From positions 434,001 to 498,000 of the forward strand of contig NZ_WOTG01000002.1 of the NCBI RefSeq assembly GCF_011516925.1: a stretch of DNA of 64,000 bases, given 5' to 3'. This stretch comes from Acetobacter fabarum (GTDB taxonomy: Bacteria > Pseudomonadota > Alphaproteobacteria > Acetobacterales > Acetobacteraceae). Numbering within the stretch: the stretch's first letter is position 1; the number at the start of each line of letters is the position of its first letter. This document shows, piece by piece, positions 1-8,167 of this stretch. The translations under genes and the position numbers were made by a program. The notes below the pieces were generated by a model. The model did no database searches and was not told the origin of the DNA. It saw nothing but the letters and a program-made list of their open reading frames with translations.

Positions 1-834
1 GGCGGAATAGTCTGCATCTGCTGCGGCGCGGCGGGTCAGGGAGAGTTCCTGCGTGACTGCGGCCATGGTGGGTACCGGCACGGCCAGACGGGCACAGGCA
101 TCAAGCAGCAGGCGCATGTCCTTCTGCATGAGCCGGGTGGGGAACTGGGGCGAAAAATCCCCTTCCTTGGCCATTTTGATCTTGCGTTTGTGGTGGGGGG
201 AGATCACGGCCATGTTATCCAGCGCATCAAACAGCATGGTGCGGTCGAGCCCTGCGGCCAGACCATAGGCAATGCCTTCGGCCACGGCGGCCAGCCCGGC
301 TCCCATAATCCCGTTAATAACCAGCTTGAGCCGTGCGCCACTGCCTGCCGGGCCTGCATGAATGGTCAGGCGGCCAATGGCGTCAAACACCGGTTTGGCG
401 CGGGCCATGTCATCCTCACTGCCGCCAGCAAGCACCACCAGATTGGCGCTGTCCGCCTCGGGCGTGCTGCCAGAAACCGGACAGTCCACAACGCTGACTT
501 TCAGCTTCTGGCCCGCATCCAGCAAGGTTTGTGCGGCTTCGGGGGAGACGGAGCTTGTGTTTAGTAACAGCCCGCCCTCTGGCATGCCGGCCAGCGCGCC
601 CTGTGGGCCGTACATGCTGGCGCTCAAGGCCTCGTCATCCGGGACGCACACAAGAACAATATCAGCCGTTTTGGCAACATCTGCCGGGCTGGGCAGGAAG
701 GCAGTGTTTTCGTCCCCCCCTTTGCCGGAGGGCGTGTAAGCCACGGCTGCAAACCCTGCTTTTTTCAGGTTTGCGGCCATGCGGCTGGCCATTGCGCCAA
801 ACCCGATAAAACCGATTGTCTTTGCTGTGCTCAT
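1..834 (-). CDS. 3-hydroxyisobutyrate dehydrogenase-like NAD(P)-dependent oxidoreductase (3' end cut by window edge)
   Basis: The gene starts with ATG at 834 and runs off the left edge after 278 codons without a stop. The family is usually about 290-300 residues, so only a short C-terminal piece is missing. The N-terminus has a dinucleotide-binding loop (IGFIGFGAMASRMA, residues 7-20). A substrate-binding PVSGS segment follows at 119-123, and K170 in the RLKLVIN stretch sits where the catalytic lysine lies. This is the beta-hydroxyacid dehydrogenase fold (6-phosphogluconate dehydrogenase N-domain plus helical C-domain), which oxidises or reduces short 3-hydroxy acids or tartronate semialdehyde. 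The exact substrate cannot be read from the sequence. The gene is divergent from msrQ across 119 bp, and its partners lie outside the window. Confidence 0.85.
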   Translation of the reverse strand, partial: MSTAKTIGFIGFGAMASRMAANLKKAGFAAVAYTPSGKGGDENTAFLPSPADVAKTADIVLVCVPDDEALSASMYGPQGALAGMPEGGLLLNTSSVSPEAAQTLLDAGQKLKVSVVDCPVSGSTPEADSANLVVLAGGSEDDMARAKPVFDAIGRLTIHAGPAGSGARLKLVINGIMGAGLAAVAEGIAYGLAAGLDRTMLFDALDNMAVISPHHKRKIKMAKEGDFSPQFPTRLMQKDMRLLLDACARLAVPVPTMAAVTQELSLTRRAAADADYSA

Positions 835-953
835 GGTATCAGAGACTCCTGCATGTTCTTGCGTATTATGGACATAACGCACAAACTCCTTTCAAGGTTA
901 AGGCGCATGGCCTGAATGCGCTGTCAGGCACCCCGGAAGAATAAAGGCTGATC

Positions 954-1583
954 ATGGCTCCACCTGTTGCCGGTCGCGCGCGGCGCAAAAACCTGTCGCC
1001 ACTGGCACGGCAGGTTCTGCTTTACGGCCTGTTCCTGCTCCCCGCCGTGTTTGATCTGGTGGAAGGGTGGCTGGGCTGGCTGGGGCCAAGGCCTTACCGC
1101 GAATGCCTGCATGACTTTGGGCGTTATGCGTTCCGCTTCCTGCTGGTTTCGCTCATGGTGACACCCTTGCGGCGGTTTACCAGAATTAACCTCATCCTCT
1201 ACCGCAGGCCGCTGGGGTTGCTGGCCTTTACCTATGCGGCCCTGCACGTCACACTCTACCTGACATGGGCGCGCGGGCTGAACCCGGCCCTGATCTGGAC
1301 GGATTTTACCACCCGCCCGTTCCTCAGCTTTGGTCTGCTGGCTTTTGTTATCCTGTGCGTGCTGGCGGTTACCTCCACGCGCAAGTCCATTATGCGGCTG
1401 GGCAAGCGGTGGGCACCGCTGCACAGAACGGTTTACGTGGCTATGGTGCTGGCCTGCGTGCACTACAGCATTGCCTTTAAGGTCTGGCACGTTGAGCCAT
1501 TTATTTACGCAGCCATAGCGGCGGCCGTGCTGGCAACGCGCCTGCTCCCCAAAGCACAAAAAAGCCGCCCGACCCCGGTTTAG
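954..1583 (+). CDS. msrQ: MsrQ, heme-binding membrane subunit of the periplasmic methionine sulfoxide reductase
   Basis: This 209-residue protein has about six hydrophobic helices and belongs to the ferric-reductase-like transmembrane family (YedZ/MsrQ). Histidines H98, H157 and H170 lie in the expected contexts (LHVTLYL, LHRTVY, VHYSI) and match the conserved heme ligands of MsrQ. MsrQ passes electrons from the quinone pool or a flavin reductase to the molybdoprotein MsrP, which repairs oxidised methionine in periplasmic proteins. No msrP lies next to it here: the upstream gene is divergent and the downstream SulP gene is convergent. Its last codons overlap a hairpin that probably ends transcription of the SulP gene. 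Confidence 0.9.
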   Translation: MAPPVAGRARRKNLSPLARQVLLYGLFLLPAVFDLVEGWLGWLGPRPYRECLHDFGRYAFRFLLVSLMVTPLRRFTRINLILYRRPLGLLAFTYAALHVTLYLTWARGLNPALIWTDFTTRPFLSFGLLAFVILCVLAVTSTRKSIMRLGKRWAPLHRTVYVAMVLACVHYSIAFKVWHVEPFIYAAIAAAVLATRLLPKAQKSRPTPV

Positions 1584-1598
1584 GGGCGGGGCAGCTTT
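1556..1598 (-). terminator. Rho-independent terminator of the SulP gene, inside the 3' end of msrQ
   Basis: An imperfect GC-rich hairpin pairs 1561-1576 with 1583-1598 (13 of 16 pairs by eye). Read on the minus strand it is followed by six T residues, so it fits termination of the SulP gene that stops at 1637. The plus-strand side overlaps the last codons and stop of msrQ. Confidence 0.6.
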
Positions 1599-1636
1599 GG
1601 GCCGTGCCGGGCTGTGTGGCGCTGGCTTTTGTGCGT

Positions 1637-3094
1637 TCAGGCCAGCAGGTTGGGGTGCCCCAGTGTTGCCAGCAGTTTTGCCGCGCGTGCATCGGCATGG
1701 AGAATGGTAACGGTTTTGCCGCGCCCTTCCAGCCGGGTGGCGGTTTTTTCCAGCGTGTCTGCCGCACTGATGTCCCATAGCTGGGCGTCGGCCAGATCAA
1801 TCACCACGTTTTTTGCGGGGGCCTGAAAATCCACGGCATCGGTCAGCACGCTGGTTGAAGCAAAAAAGAGCTGGCCGCGCACATGGTAGGTGCGGGTTGT
1901 GCCATCGGGCGTATCCTCCGCTCTGACCTGCACCAGCTTCATGACCTGAAACGAGAAGAACAGACCGTTCAGCAACACGCCGCAGCCAACACCAGCGGCC
2001 AGATCATGTGTCAGCACAACCACCACAACGGTTGCCAGCATAACGGTGGAGGACAGCTTGGGGTGGGCTACCAGCTCGCGCAGGGATGACCACGAAAATG
2101 TGCTGATGGATACCATGATCATGATAGCCACAAGTGCTGCCACCGGCACCTGAGCAACAAAGCGGTGCATGGCGACAAGCAACAGCAGCAGAAAAGCCCC
2201 TGCCGTAAAGGTGGACAGGCGGCCCCGGCCACCGTAGCGCAGGTTGCCCACGGTCTGGCCGATCATGCCGCAACCGGCCATGCCGCCAAACAGGCCCACA
2301 AAAATATTGGAAATACCCAGCCCCGTGCACTCCATGCGCTTGCTGGAATGGGTGTCGGTCAACTCATCCACCACCGTTGCAGTCATGAGCGATTCCAAAA
2401 GCCCGACCATGGCCATGGCAAAGGCATAGGGCAGTACAATCTGGAATGTGCTCCAGGTCAGGGGTACCTGCGGCCATGTCAGGTGTGGCAGCCCCGTGGG
2501 GAGCGCCCCAAGGTCGGCCACAACATGAATGGGCATGGGAACGGCAAGGCTGATCCCGGTCAGCACCAGAATGCAGATAAGGGGGGAGGGAACAGCCGTG
2601 CTCAGCCGAGGCAGCAGGTAAACAATGGCCAGCCCAAGGGCGATCAGGGCGTAGGTGTGCCACGTCACATGCAGCATCTGCGGGATCTGGGCAGAAAAAA
2701 TAAGAATGGCCAGCGCGTTGACAAAACCCGTCGCCACCTCGCGCGAGACAAAGCGCATCATGCTTTGCAGCCGCAACAGCCCGAACAGCACCTGCATACC
2801 CCCGGCCAGCAGGGTTGCCAGCAGCAGGTACTGCAACCCATGCCCGTGCACCAGATCCGCCGCAACCAGCGCGACCGATCCAGCGGCCCCCGAGATCATG
2901 CCCGGCCTGCCGCCCGTTATGGCAATGGCAATGCTGATAACGAACGAGGCAAAAAGCCCCACTTCCGGCGCAACCCCCGCCACGTAGGAAAAAGCGATAA
3001 CTTCGGGGATAAGGGCAAAGGTGCCGACCATGCCGGCCAGAACGTTACGGACGGGTTGTTCCGTCCATTCACGCACATACTGCTGAACACTCAC
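1637..3094 (-). CDS. SulP-family inorganic anion transporter with C-terminal STAS domain
   Basis: This is an SLC26/SulP permease of 485 residues from the proposed GTG start at 3094. The SulP signature lies near the N-terminus ([18 protein letters not shown]), followed by roughly 10-14 hydrophobic helices. A conserved middle stretch includes [14 protein letters not shown] and GQTVGN. A cytoplasmic STAS domain occupies about residues 395-485 and ends [18 protein letters not shown]. Members carry sulfate, bicarbonate, dicarboxylates or other anions, and the substrate cannot be assigned from sequence. The GTG is chosen because it precedes the typical VQQYVREW start and no closer in-frame ATG exists; a longer start would run into the divergent lpxB. 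Confidence 0.88.
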   Translation of the reverse strand: MSVQQYVREWTEQPVRNVLAGMVGTFALIPEVIAFSYVAGVAPEVGLFASFVISIAIAITGGRPGMISGAAGSVALVAADLVHGHGLQYLLLATLLAGGMQVLFGLLRLQSMMRFVSREVATGFVNALAILIFSAQIPQMLHVTWHTYALIALGLAIVYLLPRLSTAVPSPLICILVLTGISLAVPMPIHVVADLGALPTGLPHLTWPQVPLTWSTFQIVLPYAFAMAMVGLLESLMTATVVDELTDTHSSKRMECTGLGISNIFVGLFGGMAGCGMIGQTVGNLRYGGRGRLSTFTAGAFLLLLLVAMHRFVAQVPVAALVAIMIMVSISTFSWSSLRELVAHPKLSSTVMLATVVVVVLTHDLAAGVGCGVLLNGLFFSFQVMKLVQVRAEDTPDGTTRTYHVRGQLFFASTSVLTDAVDFQAPAKNVVIDLADAQLWDISAADTLEKTATRLEGRGKTVTILHADARAAKLLATLGHPNLLA

Positions 3095-3257
3095 GAGGCA
3101 GAAAATATCCTGTAAACTAGGGTGGATGGTTTGGTGCTCCCAGCCATAAACCGGACTTTTTATGTGCGGAAAGGTTTTTCTTTGCGGATCATGGCTTGCA
3201 CATTCCCTGTTTGGCCGGAATGGTGGTGTGCCTGCGTTGTGTTTTTGGTGCGTGAAG

Positions 3258-4436
3258 ATGCTTGAACTGCCCCCTCCATCCCCCCTTGTATGGATCCTTG
3301 CCGGAGAGGCGAGCGGGGATGTGCTGGGTGCCCGGCTGATGCACGCACTCCGCGCGCGTAACCCGCATATCCGCTTTGCCGGAGTAGGGGGTACGCGCAT
3401 GGCGCAGGAAGGGCTTGCCAGCCTTTTTCCCATGCGGGATCTGGCGGTTATGGGGCTGGTGGAAATCCTGCCTCGCGTGCGCCAGCTTTCGCGCAGGCTT
3501 AATCAGGCTGTGGCGGATATTGCAGCCCAAAAACCCGATCTGGTGATTACCATAGACAGCCCCGGCTTTGCCCTGCGCCTGCTCCGGCGGATTGCGGGCA
3601 TGGGTATGCTGCGCGTGCATTACGTGGCCCCGCAGGTATGGGCATGGCGGCAGAAAAGGGTGCGCAAGTTCCCTGGTCTTTGGGACGAACTGCTATGCCT
3701 GCTCCCGTTTGAGGAAGAATTTTTTGGCAGGCACGGCCTGAAAACCCGCTTTGTGGGCCACCCCGTTCTGCAATCCGGTGCGCAGGAAGGCAATGCCGCC
3801 CGGTTCAGGGCACGGCACGGACTGGCGGATAACGCACGAGTGCTGGTGCTGATGCCCGGCAGCCGCCGCTCGGAAGTACCAAGGCTGCTGCCCGTATTCG
3901 GGCAGATGCTGGCCCTGCTCCGTACCAGCATGCCCGATGTGGTGCCGGTTGTGCCGGTATCCCCCGTGGTGGCGGCTACTGTTGAGCAGGCCGTGCATGA
4001 CTGGCCCGTCCGCCCGATTGTGGTGACAGATGTGGACGACAAGCATGACGCATTTGCCGCAGCCGGGGCGGCTTTGACCAAATCAGGCACCTCCACGCTG
4101 GAACTGGCATTGGCTGGTGTGCCCATGGCGGTAACATACCGGGTTAACCCCCTTACGGCGTTTATGGCGCGCAGGCTTATCCGGGTGCCCTATGTGGCTA
4201 TGGTCAACCTGCTTGCAGGCCGGGCCGTTGTGCCCGAACTGTTGCAGGAAAACTGCGCGCCAGACGTGCTGTCGCGCGAGGTGCAGACACTGTTTGAAAA
4301 CCCCACCGTGGCTCAGGCCCAGAAGGCGGCCTTTGCCTCGGTCCTGCACGGGTTGGAGGGGCCGGGGGGGAGCCTGCCGGCAGACGCCGCGGCATCTGCC
4401 GTGCTGGACCTGCTGGCCACGCGGGGGCAGCCGTAA
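3258..4436 (+). CDS. lpxB: Lipid-A-disaccharide synthase
   Basis: LpxB (392 residues, GT19) joins UDP-2,3-diacylglucosamine and lipid X to form the beta-1,6-linked lipid A disaccharide at the inner membrane. The N-terminus has the LpxB signature ILAGEASGDVLGARLM. FAGVGGTRM, APQVWAWRQKR and FVGHPVL follow, and the C-terminal half carries LPGSR-like and GTSTLELAL motifs that bind the UDP-sugar. The ATG at 3258 gives the normal family length. The usual lpxD-fabZ-lpxA neighbours are absent: the gene is divergent from the SulP gene and convergent with hisI, 11 bp away. Confidence 0.95.
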   Translation: MLELPPPSPLVWILAGEASGDVLGARLMHALRARNPHIRFAGVGGTRMAQEGLASLFPMRDLAVMGLVEILPRVRQLSRRLNQAVADIAAQKPDLVITIDSPGFALRLLRRIAGMGMLRVHYVAPQVWAWRQKRVRKFPGLWDELLCLLPFEEEFFGRHGLKTRFVGHPVLQSGAQEGNAARFRARHGLADNARVLVLMPGSRRSEVPRLLPVFGQMLALLRTSMPDVVPVVPVSPVVAATVEQAVHDWPVRPIVVTDVDDKHDAFAAAGAALTKSGTSTLELALAGVPMAVTYRVNPLTAFMARRLIRVPYVAMVNLLAGRAVVPELLQENCAPDVLSREVQTLFENPTVAQAQKAAFASVLHGLEGPGGSLPADAAASAVLDLLATRGQP

Positions 4437-4447
4437 GGGGCTACCCT

Positions 4448-4879
4448 TCAGGCGTGGGTGTGGCCGTGGGTTTTATAAAGCTCGGCGGGGTCAATTTCAG
4501 GCTTGGTCAGTTCAAGCAGCCCGGTGGGGGAGAATGCGCGGTAAAAGCAGTTTCTGCGCCCGGTGTGGCAGGCAACGCCAATCTGGTTGACTAGCAGCAG
4601 AACGGCGTCTGCATCACAGTCCAGCCGTGCTTCGTGCAGGTGCTGGACCTGGCCGGATGTCTCGCCTTTACGCCACAGTTTTTTGCGGCTGCGCGAGTAG
4701 TAGCAGACGCGCCCGCTCAGCAGTGTTTCACGCAGGGCTTCGGCATTCATCCATGCAATCATCAGCACTTCGCCCGTGTCATGCTGCTGGGCAATGGCGG
4801 CAATCAGGCCGGAAGCATCGTATTTGACTGTGCTGAGCATGGCATCAAGCACTGCGGCATCGGGTGCGGTGTAGGTCAT
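4448..4879 (-). CDS. hisI: Phosphoribosyl-AMP cyclohydrolase
   Basis: This 143-residue HisI performs the third step of histidine synthesis, opening the purine ring of phosphoribosyl-AMP. Diagnostic motifs are VLMIAWMNAEAL, YYSRSRKKLWRKGETSGQ and the metal-binding CDADAVLLLV with CHTGRRNCF. It is the stand-alone hydrolase and lacks a fused HisE domain. The start ATG (4879-4877) overlaps the ygfZ stop as ATGA, so it should be translated by coupling to ygfZ. That operon places it apart from a his cluster. Confidence 0.95.
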   Translation of the reverse strand: MTYTAPDAAVLDAMLSTVKYDASGLIAAIAQQHDTGEVLMIAWMNAEALRETLLSGRVCYYSRSRKKLWRKGETSGQVQHLHEARLDCDADAVLLLVNQIGVACHTGRRNCFYRAFSPTGLLELTKPEIDPAELYKTHGHTHA

Positions 4880-5757
4880 GGTTTGTCCGGTGTGGTGGCG
4901 GAGGGTTCTGGTGGTGTGCCAAGGGCTGGTAGCAGCCACGCGGGGGGGCGGGCAACCACGTTATGGTCAAGGCAGGTCAGGGGTTTGTCGGCCATGTCCA
5001 CCTTGAGCAGCGCCAGCCCGATATGATCGCGCGAGGAGCGCAGGGTGCCAACCTCCTGCCCGTTATGCAGGATGGCGGTGCCCGGCGCGGGCAGGGGGGC
5101 GATGGCGGCAATGGGTACAAGGCGGCGTTTGAGCAGCGTGCGGTAGTGCATGCGGGCTGTGACTTCCTGCCCCATGTAGCACCCCTTTTTCCAGGCAATG
5201 CCGCCAAGCAGGTCCATGTTGGCCTCGGCTGCCAGTGTGCGGCCCTGTTCGCAGTCCTGTACGCCATCCGGCAGGCCAAGGGCCAGGCGGTGCAGGTCAT
5301 AGTCCAGCTGGGTGGCGGTCTGCTCCGTAGTGGCAGGTGGGTCTATCAGCCGCCAGCCTGCGGCGGGCAGTCTGGGGTCTGCAACGCTTATTGCGTTTTC
5401 CAGCAAGGTGGCCTCGGGCCTGTTACCCCATGCGGCATAAACGGGGAGTGCCGTCAGTTCCATCTGCACATCCGAGCGGAGCCGAAAGCGCATGAGCTGT
5501 GTGCGCAGGGCTTCGGCCTGCTCGGTGGCGCAGTCCAGTAGCAGGCAGGTATCATCCGGGTCGGGTATGGCAAAAAAATCTGCCTGCCAGCGGCCCTGTG
5601 GGGTCAGGCATGCGGCCCATGCGGCCTGAGCCGGTTGCAGGGCTTCAATATCTGCCGTGACCAGCCCTTGCAGAAACCGCACACGGTCCGCGCCGGAAAG
5701 CTTGAGAACAGTCCGGCCCTCAAGCCGGGTGATATGGGATGGGGCGGGTAATGGCAT
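4876..5757 (-). CDS. ygfZ: YgfZ/GcvT-domain folate-binding protein for Fe-S cluster enzymes
   Basis: This 293-residue protein of the YgfZ family (mitochondrial counterpart Iba57) uses folate and supports activity of certain Fe-S enzymes such as MiaB. The family signature K-G-C-Y-x-G-Q-E is present at 191-198 (KGCYMGQE), with the conserved cysteine at 193. The N-terminal GADRVRFLQGLVTADI also fits. It precedes hisI on the minus strand with a four-base stop/start overlap, so the two are one transcriptional unit. Confidence 0.92.
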   Translation of the reverse strand: MPLPAPSHITRLEGRTVLKLSGADRVRFLQGLVTADIEALQPAQAAWAACLTPQGRWQADFFAIPDPDDTCLLLDCATEQAEALRTQLMRFRLRSDVQMELTALPVYAAWGNRPEATLLENAISVADPRLPAAGWRLIDPPATTEQTATQLDYDLHRLALGLPDGVQDCEQGRTLAAEANMDLLGGIAWKKGCYMGQEVTARMHYRTLLKRRLVPIAAIAPLPAPGTAILHNGQEVGTLRSSRDHIGLALLKVDMADKPLTCLDHNVVARPPAWLLPALGTPPEPSATTPDKP

Positions 5758-5841
5758 GGTGTGGTGTCCTTTTATGCAAGGATGCAGGCCGTTGGTGCAA
5801 ACTCTAGACCGGGCGGGGCAATGGGGCCATAGGCAGGCTGT

Positions 5842-6756
5842 TCACGTCCGGCTTTGCCGCAAAAGTGCCAGAGCCGCATGGGCGACGCGCTCCACACTTA
5901 ACCCCGCAATGGGGGCTAGCCCTTCCGGCCCCGGTGCCTCTACCCAGTGCGTCATGGCGCCGGTGGGGGCATATTCCGATGCGCGGGACGGGCCGAACAG
6001 CCCCAGTGTGGGCGTGCCTGCCGCAGCGGCCAGATGCATTAACCCGGAATCGTTACCAATATACAAAGCACAACGGGCCAGCATGGCGGCGGTTTCGGTC
6101 AGGGCAAACCGTCCTCCGGCATCTATGGCGTGGGGCAGGGCGTGCAGCACGGGGCGGGCCAGTTCCGCCTCCTGCGGGCCGGGGCCATAAAAAATGGCAG
6201 GGCGGGCCTGGGGGTACGTGGCGGCAAGCTGCTGCCACAGGGGCAGGTAGTGCTCTGTGGGCCAGATTTTGCCGTGCCAGTTGGCCGTGGGGCCAAGGGC
6301 AATAACCGGTGCATCCGGCGTGTGTGGCGGTATAACCTGCGCGGCAGCCTGCTGGTCGGCATTGTTGAGCCACACCGTAGGGTGCGGAGCGGGGGAAAGG
6401 CCGAGCAGGGCACCCAGATGCCCCACCCGCCTGCCGGGCCTGCGCCCCCCACGCATGACAAACCGCCGCCCCGAGCGCAGGGCAAAACTGATGATTGAGC
6501 CGCGCAGGTCCACGGTCATGTCCCAGCGGGTGGGGGCGCAGGTTTTCCACAAATCCAGCCAGTGCAGGTCGTAGCGGCGTTTGTGCATGACCAGAACCCG
6601 CTCGAGTCCGGGCATGTGGCTGAACAGCCCGGCTGCAACAGGCCCGCAGGCAACGGTTATGCGCGCATTGGGCCATTGCTGTATTAATGTGTTGAGAATA
6701 CCGGTGGAAAGCACCGCATCCCCCAGACGGGTGGCCGTAATAAAAAGAATGCGCAT
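5842..6756 (-). CDS. Glycosyltransferase family 9 (heptosyltransferase-like)
   Basis: This 304-residue GT9 protein starts with MRILFITATRLGDAVLSTG, the typical N-terminus of ADP-heptose:LPS heptosyltransferases. The C-terminal domain has the donor-binding region (LYIGNDSGLMHLAAAAGTP followed by LGLFGPS). It is expected on the cytoplasmic face of the inner membrane, adding a sugar to LPS core or another glycolipid. Which sugar and acceptor cannot be told. It lies 84 bp upstream of ygfZ in the same direction, and no other core-LPS gene adjoins. Confidence 0.85.
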   Translation of the reverse strand: MRILFITATRLGDAVLSTGILNTLIQQWPNARITVACGPVAAGLFSHMPGLERVLVMHKRRYDLHWLDLWKTCAPTRWDMTVDLRGSIISFALRSGRRFVMRGGRRPGRRVGHLGALLGLSPAPHPTVWLNNADQQAAAQVIPPHTPDAPVIALGPTANWHGKIWPTEHYLPLWQQLAATYPQARPAIFYGPGPQEAELARPVLHALPHAIDAGGRFALTETAAMLARCALYIGNDSGLMHLAAAAGTPTLGLFGPSRASEYAPTGAMTHWVEAPGPEGLAPIAGLSVERVAHAALALLRQSRT

Positions 6757-6921
6757 GCAATCAGGCTATACTGTCTCTTTGTCTCTTTTCCAAGCAGAGC
6801 AGATATGGACATTTGCGCGGCATATGCCAGAAGATGGAGCGTTACAGCGCAGGCTGGCCTGCTCCAGTGGGGCAGGTCGCCCGCGTAGGTCCACTGTCTG
6901 GGCAATAAGGGTGTTTTGGCA

Positions 6922-7311
6922 ATGTTGCAGAAAGGTTTTTTGCTGGCTTCCGTCGGGGGGCTGGTGGCTATGGTTGCATGTGTTCCCGCCCATGCGGCCG
7001 AGCGGGCGTGGGTGCCCTCCACCTGTGGTGCGGAACCGCAGGCCCCTGCGGTCGATGTTTCCAGTGTGGAAAAATATAATGCCAGCGTGGACAAGGTCAG
7101 CGCTTACGAAAAAGCCGCCCGGACCTATAACGCCTGTGTCTCCAAGACTGCGGTGAAGGAAGAAACCGCAATCAGCAACGACGCGCGGGATAAAATTGCC
7201 TATATTCATGATGGCAGCACCGCTGTGCAGCAGCGCATCGGGGCTAATTTCACCCAGCTGACAACCGCGCTCAAAGCGGGTGGCACCAAGCTGCAGAAAG
7301 CAGCGCACTAA
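6922..7311 (+). CDS. Small secreted protein of unknown function
   Basis: This 129-residue protein has a clear Sec signal peptide: a lysine, a hydrophobic core (GFLLASVGGLVAMVACV) and a likely cleavage after AHA at about residue 23. The mature part of about 105 residues is rich in Ala, Lys, Thr and Val. It looks helical and has two cysteines (in STCGAEP and YNACVSK) that could form a disulfide in the periplasm. I do not recognise a family. It stands alone, divergent from the GT9 gene, with 156 bp before the yfgM-like gene. An in-frame TTG at 6916 is a possible alternative start. Confidence 0.75.
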   Translation: MLQKGFLLASVGGLVAMVACVPAHAAERAWVPSTCGAEPQAPAVDVSSVEKYNASVDKVSAYEKAARTYNACVSKTAVKEETAISNDARDKIAYIHDGSTAVQQRIGANFTQLTTALKAGGTKLQKAAH

Positions 7312-7467
7312 GCGCTTTTGGGCTTTTGCCGTGCAGCCTGTTGGGCCGTAAGGCAGTATAACAGGCGCACAACAAACACGCTGCGCCTTGTGTGATGCGT
7401 CCGGCTGGGGCAGATATGCCATAATACGGACAGGCATGTATTGGCAGGAACAGGAACGGGCCGGATC

Positions 7468-8163
7468 GTGGCAGAGGATATTTACCGGGAAGTTGACGAA
7501 GAGCTGAAGGCTGAACGCATGCGTGCGGTTGCCCGGCGTTATGCCGGTGTGGCTGTTGCCGCTGTGGTGGCCGTTGTGGCTGGCGCGGGCCTGTGGTCGT
7601 GGAAGCTTGCACAGCACAAGGCTCTGGATCAGGCAGCGACAGGCACGTATCTGGCCGCCTTGCGCCAGACCGATCACCTGCCCGATCAGGTGGGCAGCAG
7701 CCCCATAACCCTTGTCGGCAAAGCGCAGAGTGGTCTGGAAGCCCTGCAAAAGCTGGCAACATCGGGTGATCAGGGTGTGGCCACATTGGCCCGGATGCAG
7801 GAAGCCGCCGTGCAGGCCGCCCGGGGTGATGCCCCCGCCGCACTGGCCGCATGGAACGCCGTGCAGGATAACCCCGCAGCCGACCCGGCCCTGCGCAGCA
7901 TTGCAACCCTGCTATGGTGCCAGCATCAGCTTGATACGGGGGATATTCCGACCCTGCGCTCGCGCCTTTCCCTGCTGACCGGGCCGGGCAAGGCCTGGAA
8001 CGGCCTTGCCGTGGAGGCGCTGGCTGTTCTGGATGTGCGCGAAGGGCATAGGGATGATGCCCGCAAAAAACTGTCTGCCCTTGTGGATTCGGGCGAAACA
8101 CCGGCAGGTGTACGCAACCGCGCACAGGATATGATGCAGGCCCTTGATCCGTCAGCAGGATAA
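7468..8163 (+). CDS. YfgM-like tetratricopeptide membrane protein
   Basis: The 231-residue protein has a cytoplasmic N-tail (AEDIYREVDEELKAER), one transmembrane helix at about residues 25-43 and a periplasmic helical TPR-like region. This is the layout of YfgM, an ancillary factor at the SecYEG translocon that works with periplasmic chaperones. The order yfgM-bamB-der seen here is the conserved order in many proteobacteria and supports the call. The GTG at 7468 is chosen for the AGGAACGGG stretch upstream and for topology; a TTG at 7441 is also possible. bamB starts four bases after its stop. Confidence 0.8.
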   Translation: MAEDIYREVDEELKAERMRAVARRYAGVAVAAVVAVVAGAGLWSWKLAQHKALDQAATGTYLAALRQTDHLPDQVGSSPITLVGKAQSGLEALQKLATSGDQGVATLARMQEAAVQAARGDAPAALAAWNAVQDNPAADPALRSIATLLWCQHQLDTGDIPTLRSRLSLLTGPGKAWNGLAVEALAVLDVREGHRDDARKKLSALVDSGETPAGVRNRAQDMMQALDPSAG

Positions 8164-8167
8164 AACC

